NCBI RefSeq assembly: GCF_001597745.1
Contig: NZ_LUHJ01000026.1
Span: 324,737 to 375,875 of the forward strand
Origin: Anabaena sp. 4-3
GTDB taxonomy: Bacteria > Cyanobacteriota > Cyanobacteriia > Cyanobacteriales > Nostocaceae
DNA: 51,139 nucleotides
Reading direction: 5' to 3'
The translations under genes were made by a program, and so were the position numbers. Numbering within the stretch: position 1 is the first letter of the stretch; each line of letters opens with the position of its first letter. A model generated the notes under the pieces. It did not search any database. It saw nothing but the letters and a program-made list of their open reading frames with translations, and was not told the origin of the DNA. Below are positions 28,775 through 35,738 of this stretch, piece after piece.

Positions 28775-29560
28775 ATGAATGAGAGAATGGCTAGTAAATA
28801 CTTTTATCACCTTGGCTTTAGCTTAGATGATTTAGGTGCGTCGCCTCCGAGTATGACTTTATTATCCGGTGATCCTGAACGTGCGCGTCTGATTGCTCAC
28901 ACTTATTTACAGGATGTTCGTCTGCTGTCAGAAAATCGGGGACTTAATAGCTATTTGGGATTCTTACCGAATGGTTGCCCAATTTTATCGGCTACCAGTG
29001 GCATGGGCGCGCCTTCTTTAAGTATTGTGGTAAATGAGTTAGTACAGGTAGGTATTAAACAAATTATTCGCGTTGGGACTTGTGGCTCTATTCAACCACA
29101 TATACCAGTCGGTAGCATAGTTATTAGTAGTGCTGCATTATGTCGTCAAGGTGCAGCTAATGATATTGCTCCTCTAGAATATCCTGCCGTTGCCGATCCG
29201 TTTTTGACTGTGGCTTTGGTGCAAGCTGCACAAGCATTACAGATTGATTATTACATGGGGATTACGGCTTCTGTCGATACTTTTTATGAAGGACAAGAGC
29301 GTACTGATTCAGCTAACCCTTATTTACTGCGATCGCTACAGGGTATGACTACAGAATATCAGCATTTGAACATTTTGAACTATGAAATGGAATGCGGCAC
29401 ACTGTTTAAAATGGCTGGAGTCTATGGATTTGCGGCGGCGGCTGTTTGTGCTGTAGTCGCTCAACGCACTCTCACCGAACAAGTTATCTTATCTCAAAAG
29501 GATCAGGCAGTAAACAATGCGATCGCTACTGCTATCCATGCTGCCACCAACTATCATTAG
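28775..29560 (+). CDS. Nucleoside phosphorylase (uridine phosphorylase-like)
   Basis: From ATG 28775 the enzyme is 261 residues of the PNP/UDP family. It splits a nucleoside with phosphate into base and ribose-1-phosphate. Motifs: phosphate-binding SGDPERARLIA, ATSGMGAPSLSIVVNELVQVG, IIRVGTCGSIQPHIPVG and the nucleoside-binding NYEMECGTLFKMA, which matches uridine phosphorylases best. The exact base preference is not provable. The open frame reaches back to 28694, but that part translates the palindrome and a Gly/Arg-rich spacer, so ATG 28775 (MNERMASK) or 28787 is preferred. It follows pcyA by about 100 nt. Confidence 0.88.
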   Translation: MNERMASKYFYHLGFSLDDLGASPPSMTLLSGDPERARLIAHTYLQDVRLLSENRGLNSYLGFLPNGCPILSATSGMGAPSLSIVVNELVQVGIKQIIRVGTCGSIQPHIPVGSIVISSAALCRQGAANDIAPLEYPAVADPFLTVALVQAAQALQIDYYMGITASVDTFYEGQERTDSANPYLLRSLQGMTTEYQHLNILNYEMECGTLFKMAGVYGFAAAAVCAVVAQRTLTEQVILSQKDQAVNNAIATAIHAATNYH

Positions 29561-29872
29561 AATCCAGCATTTATCAGATTTGTCAAATTTTTATATTGTC
29601 TCAGTAGTTTTATTTTCTCTTTACCTAAACTTTAATTTATTCACTAGCCAATTTATGTATTATAAAAATTAAATAAAATGCGTTTTCTATTAATTTAATT
29701 CAATAAATCGAGAAATTTATGTAAACAATTTAGTAATTTTGCCTGAAATATTACAGAGAAGAGCGAAGTAATAATTACAGGCAATCAATGATGCAATTTG
29801 ATTCTAGTTTGTCTCTAGAATCAACAATTGCATCATCAAAGATTATGAGTAAATATTGGAGAATAAAATAAT
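29561..29872. other. AT-rich spacer before the protease gene
   Basis: It is strongly AT-rich at 29575-29740. The only structure is the long hairpin at 29789-29835. No gene is seen. Confidence 0.6.
29789..29835. promoter_or_regulatory. Long hairpin in front of the aspartic-protease gene
   Basis: TGATGCAATT and TGATTCTAG pair with CTAGAATCA and AATTGCATCA: 19 bp around a 7-nt loop with one 2-nt bulge. It ends 37 nt before the ATG. It could be a leader structure, a promoter operator or a small mobile repeat; no second copy was found in the window. Confidence 0.5.
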
Positions 29873-30472
29873 ATGAAAAATCTGGTAAAGCCGAGAATTA
29901 GCAGCATCAATTTAGCTGTAATTTTCATCATGCAAATGGTGATGATTTTAGCATTTGCCCAACGTGTAACGGCTGGATATACAGGCTATTGTTTTATGAT
30001 CACCGCCTCTGGGAGAATTATTAAATTAGATAAACTTTGTAATCAAACCAGCAATATCAAAGTATTTCAACAACCAAGAAAAAAAGTATTTCAACAACCA
30101 CAAAAAAAAGTGTTTCGAGTGCCAATTAAGCGTAGACTAGGGAGAACCCCAGTCATTGATGTCACCTTTAATAACAATAAAACCTTTGAGATGATTGTGG
30201 ATACAGGTGCTAACAGCACGCTGATTACTAAAGAAATAGCCAATGCTTTAAAACTCAAAGCTACAGGAGTAATGGCGGCGCAAATTGCCGACGGTAGCCA
30301 GATTCAATTTCCCACAGGTAAGGTAAAATCGATGATAGCAGGGGGAGCTATAGCCAAGAATGTAGAGGTAGCGATCGCACCATTAGCACCCATTGGATTA
30401 CTAGGACATGACTTTTTTGGCAACTATGACATTAAAATATTAGAGAAAAGCGTAGAATTCCATCATCGATAG
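29873..30472 (+). CDS. Retropepsin-like (clan AA) aspartic protease
   Basis: The 199-residue protein starts with a hydrophobic signal or anchor segment (about 15-35). A short basic duplication follows (KVFQQPRK, KVFQQPQK, KVFRVPIK; about 64-84). The single-domain aspartic protease fold occupies about 88-196, with catalytic Asp in MIVDTGANSTLIT, the ADGSQIQFPTGKV flap strand and GLLGHDFFG near the end. With one DTG per chain it should work as a dimer, as retropepsins do. It is probably periplasmic; substrate unknown. Its TAG stop codon is formed at the edge of a heptamer array that starts at 30471. Confidence 0.88.
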   Translation: MKNLVKPRISSINLAVIFIMQMVMILAFAQRVTAGYTGYCFMITASGRIIKLDKLCNQTSNIKVFQQPRKKVFQQPQKKVFRVPIKRRLGRTPVIDVTFNNNKTFEMIVDTGANSTLITKEIANALKLKATGVMAAQIADGSQIQFPTGKVKSMIAGGAIAKNVEVAIAPLAPIGLLGHDFFGNYDIKILEKSVEFHHR

Positions 30473-30599
30473 TCATTAGTCATTAGTCATTAGTCATTAG
30501 TCATTAGTCATTAGTCATTAGTCATTAGTCATTAGTCATTAGTCATTAGTTATTAGTCATTAGTCATTAGTCATTAGTCATTAGTCATTAGTCATTAGT
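30471..30599 (+). repeat. TCATTAG heptamer array, about 18 units
   Basis: About 18 near-identical copies of the 7-nt unit AGTCATT; one unit near 30550 has T for C. It is the longest heptamer array in the window and touches the stop codon of the protease gene. Arrays of this type (STRR) are known from heterocystous cyanobacteria. Confidence 0.95.
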
Positions 30600-30642
30600 T
30601 TTTCTCCCCCTACTCCCTCATCTCCCCCACTCCCCTGCTTCC

Positions 30643-32100
30643 TCAACCCTCTCCCCGAACTTCCAAGGGTAGGAAAATAGTCAAAACCTCGCCATATTGC
30701 GGACGCTGACGGACAATTAACTTACCACCAATTGCTTGAAACAGGTGTTTAGTAGCAGAGATATTTAAACTAATAGTACCTGTTTCTGGTTGGAACATGA
30801 GCAACTGACCCAAAGCTTTGCGAATGGGGGGAGTTGCAGGTGTGCTAACTTTATTAGTATCTTGAGAGAGAGTCTGAGGCGACAGTTGTAACTTTAATTG
30901 ATCCCCTGCGGGTATGACTTGCACTTGAATACAGCTACCAGCAGGTAAACTGCGGGTGAAATTTTCCATCAAACCCGTGAGAACTTGATCTAACATAGTG
31001 GGATTACTCACCACAGTCGGTAATTGCTGCGGTAACACCACATCTAAAGTTAAATGGCGACGTTGCGCTGCTTGTTGCCAACGGGGTATACTTTGTTGTA
31101 ACACCTGATCCAGAGACATGGCTGTGAGGTGGGTGTTAGCAGACTTCGCAGATTTGCAAGTTTCTAATTCTGCTGCTTTAAATAATAACTCCATCCGATC
31201 AATCTGCTCAGTACACTCATGATCGATAATTTCTAAACGATTGATGACATTTGCTGGTAAGTCTCGCCGCTTCAATAGCAGACGCGTCATGGTGCGAATA
31301 GTAGTTAAGGGTGTGCGGACTTCATGAGCAAAAGCTTGCAGTAATTCTACATCCGGGTTGGGAGTAGAATAATTGGGGAGTGGACATTGGGGATGAAGTT
31401 CTGGGGGTTGGGTGTTGGGGATGGAATGCTGAGAGAAATCTTCCTTAATTGCTGCTGACTCTGGTACAGCTTGCAGTAACAATTGACTAAATTGCAATAC
31501 AGTCCGATAATTTGGTGCGGCTACCGGATAGTTTTGTACTAATGCGTCCAACTGAGCGAAACAATCGGGATTAGTTAGCATAACACGCGCACCGAGCGAT
31601 CGCCATGCTTGCTGTACTACTTCCGGTTCAAAAGAAAACGAAAATTTTTTTTGTCCATCTGGATGAGTTGCTAACACCAACACCAAGCTAAAATTATCTG
31701 TGAATACCAGACAAAATTGCTCTGATGCTAAAGGATCGGCAGGTAGTAGCGGTAATACAGACTCACCGGGTGTAGTTTCTGGTTCACTACAAGCGATCGC
31801 GCTTGGCATTTGAAACGGCATTAATGCCAACGGGTTAAATGGTTTAGCAGTAAAAGTTACCGTCTGCAACTTCTGAGTTAATCTTGGCTGACTAAAGAGG
31901 GGTGCTGGTGCAGCCAAAACCAAACCTGAGACTGCATCAGGTGCAGCATTAGCTAAAGTCTCAACCAGCAGATGTTCTGTAGCGGCTAAACTCATCCGCC
32001 ATTGTTGTTCTGCTTTCATGACGGAACATTCAGCCAAACTTGATTGACTTTCAGCTAACACTTCGCTCAGACTTGGCAATATCCATTGGTACACAAACAT
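30643..32100 (-). CDS. Atypical histidine kinase with degenerate ATPase domain
   Basis: The 485-residue protein has an unassigned N-terminal sensory region (about 1-235, without membrane helices), a linker, a clear HisKA helix with His259 (AFAHEVRTPLTTIRTMT) and a HATPase-like domain (about 360-480). The N-box is partly kept (GLMENFTRSL). The usual DxGxG G1 box is absent, replaced by LSPQTLSQDTNK, and the G2 loop is not recognisable; only the terminal IGGKLIVRQRPQYGEVLTIFLPL is typical. ATP binding may be lost or unusual. No response regulator is adjacent. The start ATG at 32100 has no clear Shine-Dalgarno motif; Met28 is an alternative. Confidence 0.8.
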   Translation of the reverse strand: MFVYQWILPSLSEVLAESQSSLAECSVMKAEQQWRMSLAATEHLLVETLANAAPDAVSGLVLAAPAPLFSQPRLTQKLQTVTFTAKPFNPLALMPFQMPSAIACSEPETTPGESVLPLLPADPLASEQFCLVFTDNFSLVLVLATHPDGQKKFSFSFEPEVVQQAWRSLGARVMLTNPDCFAQLDALVQNYPVAAPNYRTVLQFSQLLLQAVPESAAIKEDFSQHSIPNTQPPELHPQCPLPNYSTPNPDVELLQAFAHEVRTPLTTIRTMTRLLLKRRDLPANVINRLEIIDHECTEQIDRMELLFKAAELETCKSAKSANTHLTAMSLDQVLQQSIPRWQQAAQRRHLTLDVVLPQQLPTVVSNPTMLDQVLTGLMENFTRSLPAGSCIQVQVIPAGDQLKLQLSPQTLSQDTNKVSTPATPPIRKALGQLLMFQPETGTISLNISATKHLFQAIGGKLIVRQRPQYGEVLTIFLPLEVRGEG

Positions 32101-32161
32101 TCACCCCTTGCTTCCAGAGAGATTAGCAGCTTTGATAGGACTCAGGCAACTGGCGCATCGA

Positions 32162-32226
32162 ATCGGGTGCATCACAGGCAAAAATCCTCATGAATTCAGT
32201 TTTGAACTTTGACTGACGCACCCTAC
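32162..32226 (-). repeat. 65-nt inverted-repeat element, degenerate copy 4
   Basis: The right end CTGACGCACCCTAC is intact; the left end reads ATCGGGTGCATCAC. GGACTCAGGCAACTGGC precedes it and matches the flank of the copy at 33240. Confidence 0.6.
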
Positions 32227-32434
32227 AAGTTGATTTTTTTTGTGAGACTCAACTTGAGTCTTGTTTGAGATTTAAAATTTCTCTACTACATAGAGGTTAT
32301 ATTTATTTACGCCCTAACAACAGTCGTATAACCGAACTAAATAGGCGCGATTTCCCCTGTATAGTTTTTTTAATTAAATCGGGTACGTTCAAGCAACAGA
32401 TAACGCACCGCATAAGCATGGTGTCTTAAGTCTT

Positions 32435-32499
32435 GTAGGGTGCGTCAGACTGTTTAGATGCTGTCAATAAACTCATGCTTGATATCTGACGCACCCTAC
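32435..32499 (+). repeat. 65-nt inverted-repeat element, copy 5
   Basis: GTAGGGTGCGTCAG and CTGACGCACCCTAC close a different interior (ACTGTTTAGATGCTGTCAAT...). CAGTTGCGTAAGTCC follows at 32508-32522, on the side facing the BON gene. Confidence 0.88.
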
Positions 32500-32727
32500 T
32501 ATTATGTCAGTTGCGTAAGTCCCCAGTTTGATAATTTGAGTGGACACTTTTGCAAACTGGTTAGCGGATTTTAGCTTTGAGCAATAGTATAAGTGTTTAG
32601 CTTCAGCTATTTTGTGGTGCTTGCTGACGACATTTGCCGTTTCAAATTTCATCTTGTTTTAAGATTTGTTCCTAGGCAACACACACAAGTAAATTACTCG
32701 CTTCAATGATGCAATAGGGAGATAAAT

Positions 32728-33186
32728 ATGAAAAAGCTAGTTACCTTATTAGTTAGTAGCTTTTTATTAGTTGGTAGTTTTGGTTGCCAAGAATCTGCGA
32801 ATAATGCTAACCAAACTCCTAATCCTACGAATGGAACTGCGGAAACCACGACTAAGCAAGCTACTCAGACTACACCAGTTACAGATAAAACTGTCAAATC
32901 TGCTGAAAATTCACCGACTAATGCAGATACTAAAGCTAAAACTGAGACTGAGAAAAAGCAGGCGATCGCTTCTGATGAAGATTTAGAAAAAGTTGTTAGT
33001 CAACAGTTAGAAAAAGGCTTACCCGGAAATAAGTTAGAAGTGGAAAATGAACAGGGTGAAATTACCCTTAAAGGTACGGTTGCTTCTTCAGCAGAATTAG
33101 AGAAAGCACAAAAATTAGTTAAGGAAGTGAAGGGAGTAAAAAAGGTAAAAGTAGAAGTCAAAGTTGACACTGAGAAAAAATCATAG
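32728..33186 (+). CDS. BON-domain putative lipoprotein
   Basis: The 152-residue protein has an N-terminal signal with a lipobox-like end (LLVGSFGC, Cys20; the -3 and -2 residues are not ideal), a long Thr/Asn/Lys-rich flexible segment (about 22-80) and one BON domain (about 83-148, DLEKVVSQQLEKGLPGN ... GEITLKGTVASSAELEKA ... VKGVKKVKVEV). BON domains bind phospholipid or stabilise envelopes. Attachment to a membrane is inferred. AGGGAG stands 8 nt before the ATG. The gene is bracketed by two copies of the 65-nt element in opposite orientation. Confidence 0.85.
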   Translation: MKKLVTLLVSSFLLVGSFGCQESANNANQTPNPTNGTAETTTKQATQTTPVTDKTVKSAENSPTNADTKAKTETEKKQAIASDEDLEKVVSQQLEKGLPGNKLEVENEQGEITLKGTVASSAELEKAQKLVKEVKGVKKVKVEVKVDTEKKS

Positions 33187-33239
33187 ATGATGGTTGAACA
33201 GTATTCTGATTAACCAGGACTTACGCAACTGGCATAATA

Positions 33240-33304
33240 GTAGGGCGCGTCAGATATCAACCATCTGTTTATTGACAGCATTTAATCCGTCTGACGCACC
33301 CTAC
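33240..33304 (-). repeat. 65-nt inverted-repeat element, copy 6
   Basis: GTAGGGCGCGTCAG and CTGACGCACCCTAC; the interior is the reverse complement of the copy at 32435. GGACTTACGCAACTGG precedes it at 33217-33232, again on the side facing the BON gene. Confidence 0.88.
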
Positions 33305-33378
33305 AAGACTTGTAGACGTATCCAAACGGGGAGATTTGAGTATTTTATCTCTTCTTCTTTGCGCCTACTCTGGCAGTT

Positions 33379-33401
33379 CCGCCTTGGCGGTATGCGCGAA
33401 A
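33379..33401. repeat. Small dispersed GC-rich hairpin repeat
   Basis: CCGCCTTGGCGG followed by TATGCGCGAA. It resembles the GC-rich insert at 17359 and lies 50 nt beyond the stop codon of the downstream kinase gene. Confidence 0.5.
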
Positions 33402-33451
33402 CAAAAAAAATCTTGATGCAAGAAGTGAATAAACCAACAGTCCCCAGTACC

Positions 33452-35656
33452 TCAAACTTCAGGCGTTTCCGTCGGTGTGGGTGTGGGTGTGGGTGTGGGT
33501 TCTGCGGTAGGGGTTTCCGTGGGTGTGGGTGTAGGTTCTGCGGTAGGGGTTTCCGTGGGTGTGGGTGTAGGTTCTTCGGGAGGGGTGGGACTTTCTACAG
33601 TCAGACTGAGTTGATAATTTGCTGATGTGGAAGCAGTAGACACCACGACAAACTCATAAAATCCTGATTCTGGTAGTTCAGTTGATAAACTGCGTTTTTG
33701 CGAATCTTCTAAAAATGTGATTTTCCCGGAAGGAGAATAAACTGATAATAAAACTTTGGAATTGGCATCCAATTTTAAATCTAAAGTTTGATTTTGTCCC
33801 AAATCAGCAATAAAAACTTTACCAGCAGCCGGTTTCAGAGTACCACTAATGTTTTTACTAATAGCACCGGGATCAAATACAATTCTTTGGAAAGCACTAC
33901 CAGCTAAAAGGGCGTTAAGTTTGTCACTGACAAAAGCGTGCCAAACTTGTCCGATAGGCTGATTGATAAAATCTCGCCCTTTTTGTGCGGGAAAGGCGTT
34001 AAAAAATGCAGCATCACCTAAATCATACAAAGCCCGACTACTAACGTTGATTTGGTTAACTGCAACCTTCCATCTATCCCTTTCTGCGGCTGTGTAAGTA
34101 CCGAGTTGTCGCCTGGCGTTGGTACTCAAAGGCGCAAGTTTTTCTAATAATTGGGCGGCAATCCGATCCCACTCGGCGCGTAAACTTTCATCTTCTGGTT
34201 CATCGCTGAGGGTGCGCCCTTGTAAACTGGGATTTTCCTCCCAAAAGGCTTGATTCACTAAACTAACGTAGAAATTAAAGTCTACACCCAATTGTTGACG
34301 GCGATCGCTTAATCTTTGTTTGCGTCGTCTTTCTGCTGGCGAATATTTATCTAAAGGATTAGTGGGTTGGGTAATCGTGGGCGTTGGCGTGGGGTTGACA
34401 ACTATCGGTTTTTGTGTATTAGCATTTATTCCCCACCAAACTAATCCACCAGCACCAGCAAACGCCAGTAAACTCAAGAAAACTTTAGTTGGTGTCCACC
34501 AGTTGTCAGGTTGAGGAGGTGGGGGAGTCGGGGGAGTCGGGGGAGGTGAGGAAGATGGGGGAGATGGGGGAGATGGGGGAGATGGGGAGACAGCCAGGGT
34601 AGCGGATGTAGGTGCTGTAGTCGGTGATGTAATGGGAGTGGGTGGTGTGGTGGGTGGCGTGATGGGGATGGGTGCTTGAGTGGGGGGATAATACGCTGGT
34701 TTGGGGTTGAGTGCTTCTAGAACTTGCTGGGCTGACTGATAGCGATCGCCTGGTCTGGCAGCTAGCATTTTATCTAATACCTGTCCTAAAATCGGACTGA
34801 GGCTAATTTCCTTGCGCCATTGCCAAGTCAGATTATAAGTATCGAGTAATTCTTGGGGTTGTTTACCCGTCAGCAACACCAAGACAGTCACAGCCAAAGC
34901 ATATAAATCACTGTGAGGCGAAACCGCACCAGTTTGCATTTGTTCTGGTGGTGCAAAACCCACCTTACCCAGTAGAGTAGCCTGTGGAGTTGGAACACCT
35001 GCACCCGGTTGGTAATATTGAGAAGCCACCGTAGCCGCTACTTGTTTGACACCGCCAAAATCAATTAAAACTGGTAATTGGTCAACACTACGCAACATTA
35101 AGTTATCCGGCGAAATATCGCGATGGATGACACCCAAACTATGGATATAATCCAAAACTGGCAGAATTTGCTGTAAAAGTTGGCGGATTTCCGCTTCTGT
35201 GAACCTTAAACCCTGCTGTTTCCGAGAAATTAATAAGTTACTATAAGTTTCTCCTTCTACATAATCTTGGACTAAAAACAGATATTGTTTACCTTCGAGG
35301 CTAACTTGAAACATTTCCCGAAACCGGGGGATTTGGGGATGTTGTAGCTGATAAAGAACAGTAGCTTCCCGTTGAAATAATTCTTCAGCTTTTTGGATAA
35401 CGTATTCTGTTTGAACTTGGGGAGAAAATTCCTTTAAAACACAAAGTTCACGGAAACGGTTAACATCTTCTGCTAAATAAGTCCGTCCAAACCCACCTTT
35501 ACCAACTTGACGTACAATCACATAGCGATCGCCTAAAGTTAGCCCTGCTTGAATACCAGAACTCTGGGTATTATCCACCAATTTCTCACCACAATGGAGA
35601 CAAAAGCGACTTTCGGGAGAATTTTCGTGTCCTTTAGAACAATAAAGAGAATACAT
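33452..35656 (-). CDS. Zinc-ribbon Ser/Thr kinase with PPC-like and Pro/Thr tail
   Basis: The 734-residue protein has a zinc ribbon (CSKGH near 6, CLHCG near 19), a Hanks-type kinase domain (about 43-310; Gly loop VGKGGFGRTY, Lys in CVLKEF, HRDISPDNL, DFGGVK), a Pro-rich linker (about 320-390), one membrane helix (about 393-410), a domain at about 449-590 shared with the next kinase, a PPC-like beta domain (about 591-690) and a TPTPTE repeat tail. In the catalytic loop Ser replaces Lys (HRDxSPDN). The C-terminal domains are probably outside the membrane, where they could sense the envelope. It is the second of two tandem paralogues, 82 nt from the first, with a heptamer array between them. 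Confidence 0.9.
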   Translation of the reverse strand: MYSLYCSKGHENSPESRFCLHCGEKLVDNTQSSGIQAGLTLGDRYVIVRQVGKGGFGRTYLAEDVNRFRELCVLKEFSPQVQTEYVIQKAEELFQREATVLYQLQHPQIPRFREMFQVSLEGKQYLFLVQDYVEGETYSNLLISRKQQGLRFTEAEIRQLLQQILPVLDYIHSLGVIHRDISPDNLMLRSVDQLPVLIDFGGVKQVAATVASQYYQPGAGVPTPQATLLGKVGFAPPEQMQTGAVSPHSDLYALAVTVLVLLTGKQPQELLDTYNLTWQWRKEISLSPILGQVLDKMLAARPGDRYQSAQQVLEALNPKPAYYPPTQAPIPITPPTTPPTPITSPTTAPTSATLAVSPSPPSPPSPPSSSPPPTPPTPPPPQPDNWWTPTKVFLSLLAFAGAGGLVWWGINANTQKPIVVNPTPTPTITQPTNPLDKYSPAERRRKQRLSDRRQQLGVDFNFYVSLVNQAFWEENPSLQGRTLSDEPEDESLRAEWDRIAAQLLEKLAPLSTNARRQLGTYTAAERDRWKVAVNQINVSSRALYDLGDAAFFNAFPAQKGRDFINQPIGQVWHAFVSDKLNALLAGSAFQRIVFDPGAISKNISGTLKPAAGKVFIADLGQNQTLDLKLDANSKVLLSVYSPSGKITFLEDSQKRSLSTELPESGFYEFVVVSTASTSANYQLSLTVESPTPPEEPTPTPTETPTAEPTPTPTETPTAEPTPTPTPTPTETPEV
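33465..33580 (-). repeat. Tandem repeat coding the kinase Pro/Thr tail
   Basis: Repeats of GGTGTGGGTGTAGGTTCTGCGGTAGGGG type on the plus strand encode two TPTPTETPTAEP units and a TPTPTPTPTE end. Copy number could vary between strains without a frameshift when whole 36-nt units change. Confidence 0.75.
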
Positions 35657-35667
35657 AGTTTAGTAAA

Positions 35668-35724
35668 TAGTCATTAGTCATTAGTTATTAGTCATTAGTT
35701 ATTAGTCATTAGTCATTAGTCATT
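35668..35724 (-). repeat. TAATGAC heptamer array upstream of the second kinase
   Basis: About eight units. Read on the minus strand the unit is CTAATGA and it points at the ATG of the kinase gene ending at 33452, 11 nt beyond the array. Three units have TAATAAC. Confidence 0.9.
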
Positions 35725-35738
35725 CTCCCTCATCTCCC

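Larger units (their letters stand above)
32101..32727. other. Repeat-rich spacer between kinase and BON gene
   Basis: It holds a degenerate (32162-32226) and an intact (32435-32499) copy of the 65-nt element. The rest is AT-rich, and the promoter of the BON gene should lie in 32525-32727. No gene is seen. Confidence 0.65.

Noticed and set aside
30471-30599. Possible CRISPR array
   Set aside because: The unit is 7 nt with no spacers; it is a simple heptamer array.
32771-32986. Leu/Lys/Arg-rich frame inside the BON gene
   Set aside because: It is an out-of-frame shadow of the low-complexity Thr/Lys segment.
33194-33625. Cys/Gly-rich plus-strand open frame (GCGCGCGFCGRGF)
   Set aside because: It is the antisense reading of the Pro/Thr tail repeat of the kinase gene; the repeat creates the long frame.
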